Positions 14,721-15,453 of a stretch of DNA of 15,453 nt are shown here, one piece after another (the first letter of the stretch is position 1; every line of letters begins with the position of its first letter). This stretch comes from DASQDN01 sp035630195 (lineage in GTDB: Bacteria > Acidobacteriota > Terriglobia > Bryobacterales > Bryobacteraceae). The notes under the pieces were generated by a model. It saw only the letters and a program-made list of their open reading frames with translations. It did not search any database and was not told where the DNA came from. The translations under genes and the position numbers were made by a program. The stretch is from positions 1 to 15,453 of the forward strand of contig DASQLD010000526.1 of NCBI GenBank assembly GCA_035630195.1, read 5' to 3'.

Positions 14721-15453
14721 AGAAGCGCATTATAGTCACAACGCTGGCGCTAGCAACCATCTGGGTCATCGCCCAAAACAACCCTGCGCCAAACAGCCTT
14801 TCCACCGTCTTTCCTAGTGGAGCGCTTGTCTATGTCGAGGCTCGCGATCTTTCAGCCCTACTGCGCGACTGGAACACATCACAGGAGAAGAAACTCTGGC
14901 TTGCGAGCGCCAACAATGAAGTTTTCTCGCGCACGCGACTATTCATGCGGCTCGGCGAAGCGCAGGAGCAGTTCGCCGAAGCAGCAGGATTCGCCCCGGA
15001 CATGTCGCTGGTGAACTCGATTGCCGGGGGCCAATCGGCAATCGCGATCTATGACATCGGCGAGCTGGAATTTCTCTACGTCACTCGCATGCCGTCAGCA
15101 CGCATTCTCGCCAGCACGCCTTTTGCGCAAAGCAAGACGTACGAAAGTCGTGAGTCCGCCGGAACCACATACTATGTACGCGCCGGCGCAAACAAGCGTG
15201 TCGCCGCGTTCGGCACAGTCGACGGATTGCTATTCCTCGCGACCCGCGGCGAGCTTGTCGCGAACGCGCTTGCCCTCCACGCCAAGTCGCAGACCGCACA
15301 CCTGGCTCAGGATCGCTGGTATACAAGTATTGCCTCCGCTTCCACTACTCCCGGCGATGTACGCATAGCATTAAACATGCCGGGCTTGCTCAAGACCCCG
15401 TACTTCCGTTCCTATTGGATCCAGCGAAACGCGAGCGAACTCCGGCCATTCAG
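14717..15453 (+). CDS. Secreted protein of unknown function (3' end outside window)
   Basis: An open frame of 245 complete codons from ATG 14717 runs off the right edge. The N-terminus MKKRIIVTTLALATIWVIA is a signal peptide, with cleavage likely just before or after the following Gln. The mature part begins with NSLSTVFPSGALVYVEARDL and continues with a helical segment (LLRDWNTSQEKKLWLAS, then FSRTRLFMRLGEAQEQFAEA). Strand-rich segments follow: QSAIAIYDIGELEFLYVTR and TTYYVRAGANKRVAAFGTVD. The opening pattern (a pro/gly turn, ALVYV, a 'dl..L' helix, W then S) resembles DUF3352-type secreted proteins, but that is a weak, by-eye similarity. Its start overlaps the TPR stop as ATGA, so it belongs to the same unit and probably acts with the VIT/VWA and TPR proteins in the envelope. 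Function is unknown, and the missing C-terminus could hold an anchor. Confidence 0.85.
   Translation, partial: MKKRIIVTTLALATIWVIAQNNPAPNSLSTVFPSGALVYVEARDLSALLRDWNTSQEKKLWLASANNEVFSRTRLFMRLGEAQEQFAEAAGFAPDMSLVNSIAGGQSAIAIYDIGELEFLYVTRMPSARILASTPFAQSKTYESRESAGTTYYVRAGANKRVAAFGTVDGLLFLATRGELVANALALHAKSQTAHLAQDRWYTSIASASTTPGDVRIALNMPGLLKTPYFRSYWIQRNASELRPF

Overview
The window looks like a bacterial chromosome segment of moderately high G+C, most likely from an Acidobacteriota (Bryobacter/Solibacter-type) genome. This rests on family resemblance only: a truncated small gene of the 'SSxNAxxHGLTS' hypothetical family common there, a DUF3616 protein, a VIT/VWA protein, a very large TPR protein, and frequent GTG/TTG starts with tightly overlapped genes. 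No rRNA, tRNA, insertion sequence, CRISPR or integrase was seen.

Left part, minus strand (1-2982). A two-gene unit encodes myo-inositol oxygenase (MIOX; 2146-2982) followed 9 bp later by a PolX-family protein (496-2136). The MIOX has all six predicted di-iron ligands. The PolX-like protein keeps a complete C-terminal PHP metal site but appears to have lost all three polymerase catalytic aspartates. After a 313-bp non-coding stretch with a strong minus-strand terminator hairpin comes the 5' part of the small hypothetical gene, which runs off the left edge.

Right part, plus strand (3052 to the window end). Five tightly packed co-directional genes follow: a DUF3616 protein; a membrane-anchored protein with 14 beta-propeller blades; a secreted VIT/VWA protein; a secreted TPR protein of about 2,216 residues; and the start of a further secreted protein that runs off the right edge. 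Three of the four junctions overlap (ATGA, 17 bp, ATGA). The fourth is built from four tandem copies of a 14-bp unit that looks like an expanded ATGA junction. The two divergent units share a 69-bp intergenic region.

Four of the five plus-strand products carry export signals, and they combine a double propeller, a VWA metal-dependent adhesion module and a very long helical-repeat scaffold. The inference is an envelope-located assembly, perhaps sensing, adhesion or complex assembly. No known named system was recognised, so this is the best candidate for an undescribed system here. The left unit is metabolic (inositol to glucuronate) plus a nuclease-like protein of unclear relation to it.
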